A stretch of 64,000 nt of DNA, taken from contig VZTJ01001769.1 of NCBI GenBank assembly GCA_013397795.1, positions 633,386-697,385 on the forward strand. Direction: 5' to 3'. Made by a program: the position numbers and the translations under genes. The DNA is from Orthonyx spaldingii (lineage: Eukaryota > Chordata > Aves > Passeriformes > Orthonychidae). This document shows positions 61,230-64,000 of the stretch, one piece after another (positions within the stretch are counted from its first letter, which is position 1; every line of letters begins with the position of its first letter). The notes beneath the pieces were generated by a model. That model was given only the letters and a program-made list of their open reading frames with translations. It ran no database searches and had not been told where the DNA came from.

Positions 61230-64000
61230 TGGAGCTACTGCAAAAAGCATTCCTCAGACAAGAAAAGCAAAATGCCACATGGAAATGTAATGCTCCTGAG
61301 TGGACTCCAAGGTGTCTAGTCCTCTCTGTCACAAGCGTTCTCACTTGGAGCAGCCACTCGGTTTGCTAATACACTCAGGATCTGCTGGATGAGCATCACG
61401 CATCAATAATGAGCTTCATCAAAAGTTTAGCTTCAACACAAAGGCTTTTAATTAAAAAAAAAAAAAGTACTTCCATTCCCAAACACCATCATGGTGGAGA
61501 TCCAGTTTCCTGATACAGGCAATCTGCAAGAAAATGGTTAAATTTATCATATCTGAGAGGGGAATATACTCAAACAGATAACACCCTGAATAGCCCTCAA
61601 AATAAACAACAACAAAAATTTAGATGAGATAAGCATAAAAAACAGAACAGAAGGAGTGTTGGAGAAGAGTAAGGAAATGACATCCCATTAGCAAGGCCTC
61701 AACTAGGGAAAAAGTAAAATTTTCAACAAATATCTCCTACACCTTCATATCGATTTTTGATTTTGACCAAACTAGAAATGTAGTTACATTTTTTTTGGTT
61801 TATGAGTGGGACATGTGAGACCTCCTGAGACCACTCTGCCAGCTGCAGTAACACTCTTGAGGACCTCAAGCAGCAGAGGTCTAGCGACCCGCAGTATGGT
61901 CTCTGTCCAAGTTATATGAGCCCTTGGTACGAGGTGGTCTGCCCAGGCACAGTAAGGCCTGGCAGTTGTGGCCCTCTAACTCGACTTGTCCAAGAACAGT
62001 GGCTTAAGCTTGGCTCATCTAATCTTCTGTGGACTCTGACACTGCCTTTACTGCAGCAGAGAGGGGCTGCTGCCGTGTTGGCTGGGGCACAGTCTGCTCC
62101 CGAACTGCTCCGTGGTATGCCAAGGCTGCTTATATTTGTATATCATGAGCACAGAGACCCCCTAGCAGGAGGTTTTCCCCTGTTTTTCACAACATCCTTG
62201 AAACAACTCTTCAGATTCCTGTGGAAAAAAATTTCCTCAATGCCTTATTGAGTTCATTTGAAATTCCAAAACTAATGAGGCTTTTGTCTCCCTCTTAACC
62301 TAAAAGCTATTGTTACCTGTAAAAATAAAAGAGATAATCTGTTAAAGAGCTAAAAATACTGAACTCTGAGAGCCTTTTCAGACCTTTAGATAGAAGATGA
62401 TTGACACCCTTTAATCTTCACAAAGAAAATGGTGAGGCAGGAGCTCCTATGGCCACCTCACAGCAACTCTTTCATCAGTTGTCTGCCAGCTGTTCTTCCA
62501 CAGCTTGGATAGACCCAGCACAGTCTGGATAGAAGGTTAGTACTCAGAAAGTGGTATTCATGAAGAACCTACAGCAATCACCCAAGGGTGCTTGGGCAAC
62601 CTGTTTTAGGAAAGTGTTCTGTACCTTTTTTCAGTAGGAAAAGCAGGGACTGCTTTCAGATAGAAATGCCAAGAAGTCCAGCTATGTGCCACCTGCCCAA
62701 ATCCCCATAGCTCCAGGACAAAGAAAAGCTCTCCTGGAACACAGTTGGACATGGGGTGCAGGCTGGGTAAGTCTCTACATGCTTTGAATTGAACAGGACT
62801 GTTAAAACAATTGGACGTTGTTACCAGTAGCAAGAAAAGCTCTCCCGTTTATCATAAAGAAGTCTTGAATAGCCACAATGCAGTGAGCAAAGCCATTCAT
62901 TTTCCAAAGCTTACTGGTCAGAACAGACAAACATTTGCCTCACTTTCCTAACTGCAAAGTTGTGTTGAGTGTCCACAGCAAGTTGTTGACAGGCAGGACT
63001 ACAGGGATAAGTCTGAGTAAAGTGATGAGGAGCTGTCCCGTGGCAGACACAGCCAACTCCAGCTGGCCCCACCACACCCAGTGCAGGACACAGACAAGCC
63101 CATCAGGTGATGTCTCTGTGAAGAGGTAACAGAGAGAGAGAGGAGAACTAAAAGGAATGAGAAACAGCACAGGGAACACCAAGGTCAGAGGAGAAGCAGG
63201 TACACTCAAAGGAATTGCAGCCCATGGAGAGTCCAGGAAGCAATAGATATTTCCTGAGGGACTGCCGACTGTAAGGAGAGTACACACCAAAGCACAGGAA
63301 AAGTGTGAGAGGAAAAGAGCAGGAGAGAGAAATCACTAAATCTCTACATTCTGATCATAACTGCCCCCTTGCTCCTGCACCACTTGGGAAGCATGTTCAG
63401 GAGTCTGGAAAGGAGAAGGGAGAGCAGAGAAGGCAAGGGGAAGGGAGGATATATCTCTGTATTTCTTTGTGTCTTACTGCCAGATTCTATTCTAATTGGC
63501 AATAAATTAAACTGCCTTTCTCCAAGTCAAGTCTGTATTGCCTACAACAGTAACTGGTGAGCAATCTCCCTGTCTTTATGTTAACCCATGAGCTTTCTCA
63601 TCCTATTTTCTCCCCATGCCCCACTGAGAAGGGTTATGAGTGAGCAGCTGGATGAAAATTTGGGTATTTGCCAAAGCTAACCCACCACAAAAGTGAACCC
63701 ATCACAATGTGCCAAAACTCAGCAGCACATGGACTTTCTCAGTCTGGAGCCTCTGCAAGAATGTGTACTTGGTTTCAACCAAAGGAAGTACTGGGAAAGG
63801 CAAGAGCTATTTTACAGAATTCTTCTACTGACACAATAATAAATACATAAATAAAAAGATTATTCCCTAGGGGATATACCAGTTTGAGCTTTTGCTGATT
63901 GTTTGGAGGAAGAGGAGGCATCTCAATAATTCCTGAATCACCAGTCTTTCTGTCCTTTCTGTTAGAAATAAAAAGGAGAATGGAGGACAATTGAAGATTC
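61230..64000. other. Non-coding unique sequence
   Basis: No gene or transposon recognised. 63110-63450 is purine-rich on the plus strand and gives overlapping frames on both strands. An A12 run lies at about 61454. Confidence 0.5.

Noticed and set aside
62560..62620. TTGGGCAACCTGTT, resembling a CR1 3' block
   Set aside because: The neighbouring CR1 blocks are absent on both sides, so the short match is probably chance.

Overview
This window looks like nuclear DNA of a passerine bird and holds no protein-coding gene that I can support. The strongest clue to the organism is a SINE at 58724-58867 on the minus strand: a tRNA-Ile-like head joined to a CR1-type 3' tail, the architecture of the passerine family known as TguSINE1. 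A 5'-truncated copy lies at 51186-51256 on the plus strand. Two further CR1-clade LINE remnants, an avian-style ERV LTR, moderate AT richness and scattered AT microsatellites fit the same picture. Every long open frame is short (145 codons or fewer), has no recognisable domain, and often overlaps an equally long frame on the other strand, as expected of non-coding DNA. The window is most likely intergenic or deep intronic.

Layout. 1-13 kb is unique AT-rich sequence with a few perfect hairpins, a poly-C tract next to an assembly gap, and a consensus RFX X-box at 10452. 13.1-14.1 kb is an old, decayed CR1/L3-like LINE on the minus strand. 20-27 kb is the most regulatory-looking part: a compact CpG island at 21225-21405 between homeodomain-motif-rich stretches, a second GC-rich patch at 26745-27010, a 19-bp tandem repeat, and an 18-bp TAATTA palindrome flanked by direct repeats. 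A decayed CR1 3' end lies at 28.1-28.3 kb. 29-39 kb is mostly unique, with an X-box-like palindrome and TATA-like tract near 36 kb and a 36-nt A tract at 38480.

39.77-41.42 kb is an ERV LTR on the minus strand, followed by a tRNA-Val-complementary segment and bracketed by a 5-bp direct repeat. 41.4-42.6 kb is pyrimidine-rich and contains a possible LINE endonuclease remnant beside a gap inside a poly-A tract. The rest carries small tandem duplications, a third gap, the two SINEs and one splice-site-bounded candidate small exon at 61176.

There are no operons, CRISPR arrays, rRNA genes or functional tRNA genes. The most unusual observation is the structure of the LTR insertion: the tRNA match runs past the usual 18-nt primer-binding site and mismatches at the position of the methylated A58. 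Statements about families rest on remembered consensus features; no database search was possible.
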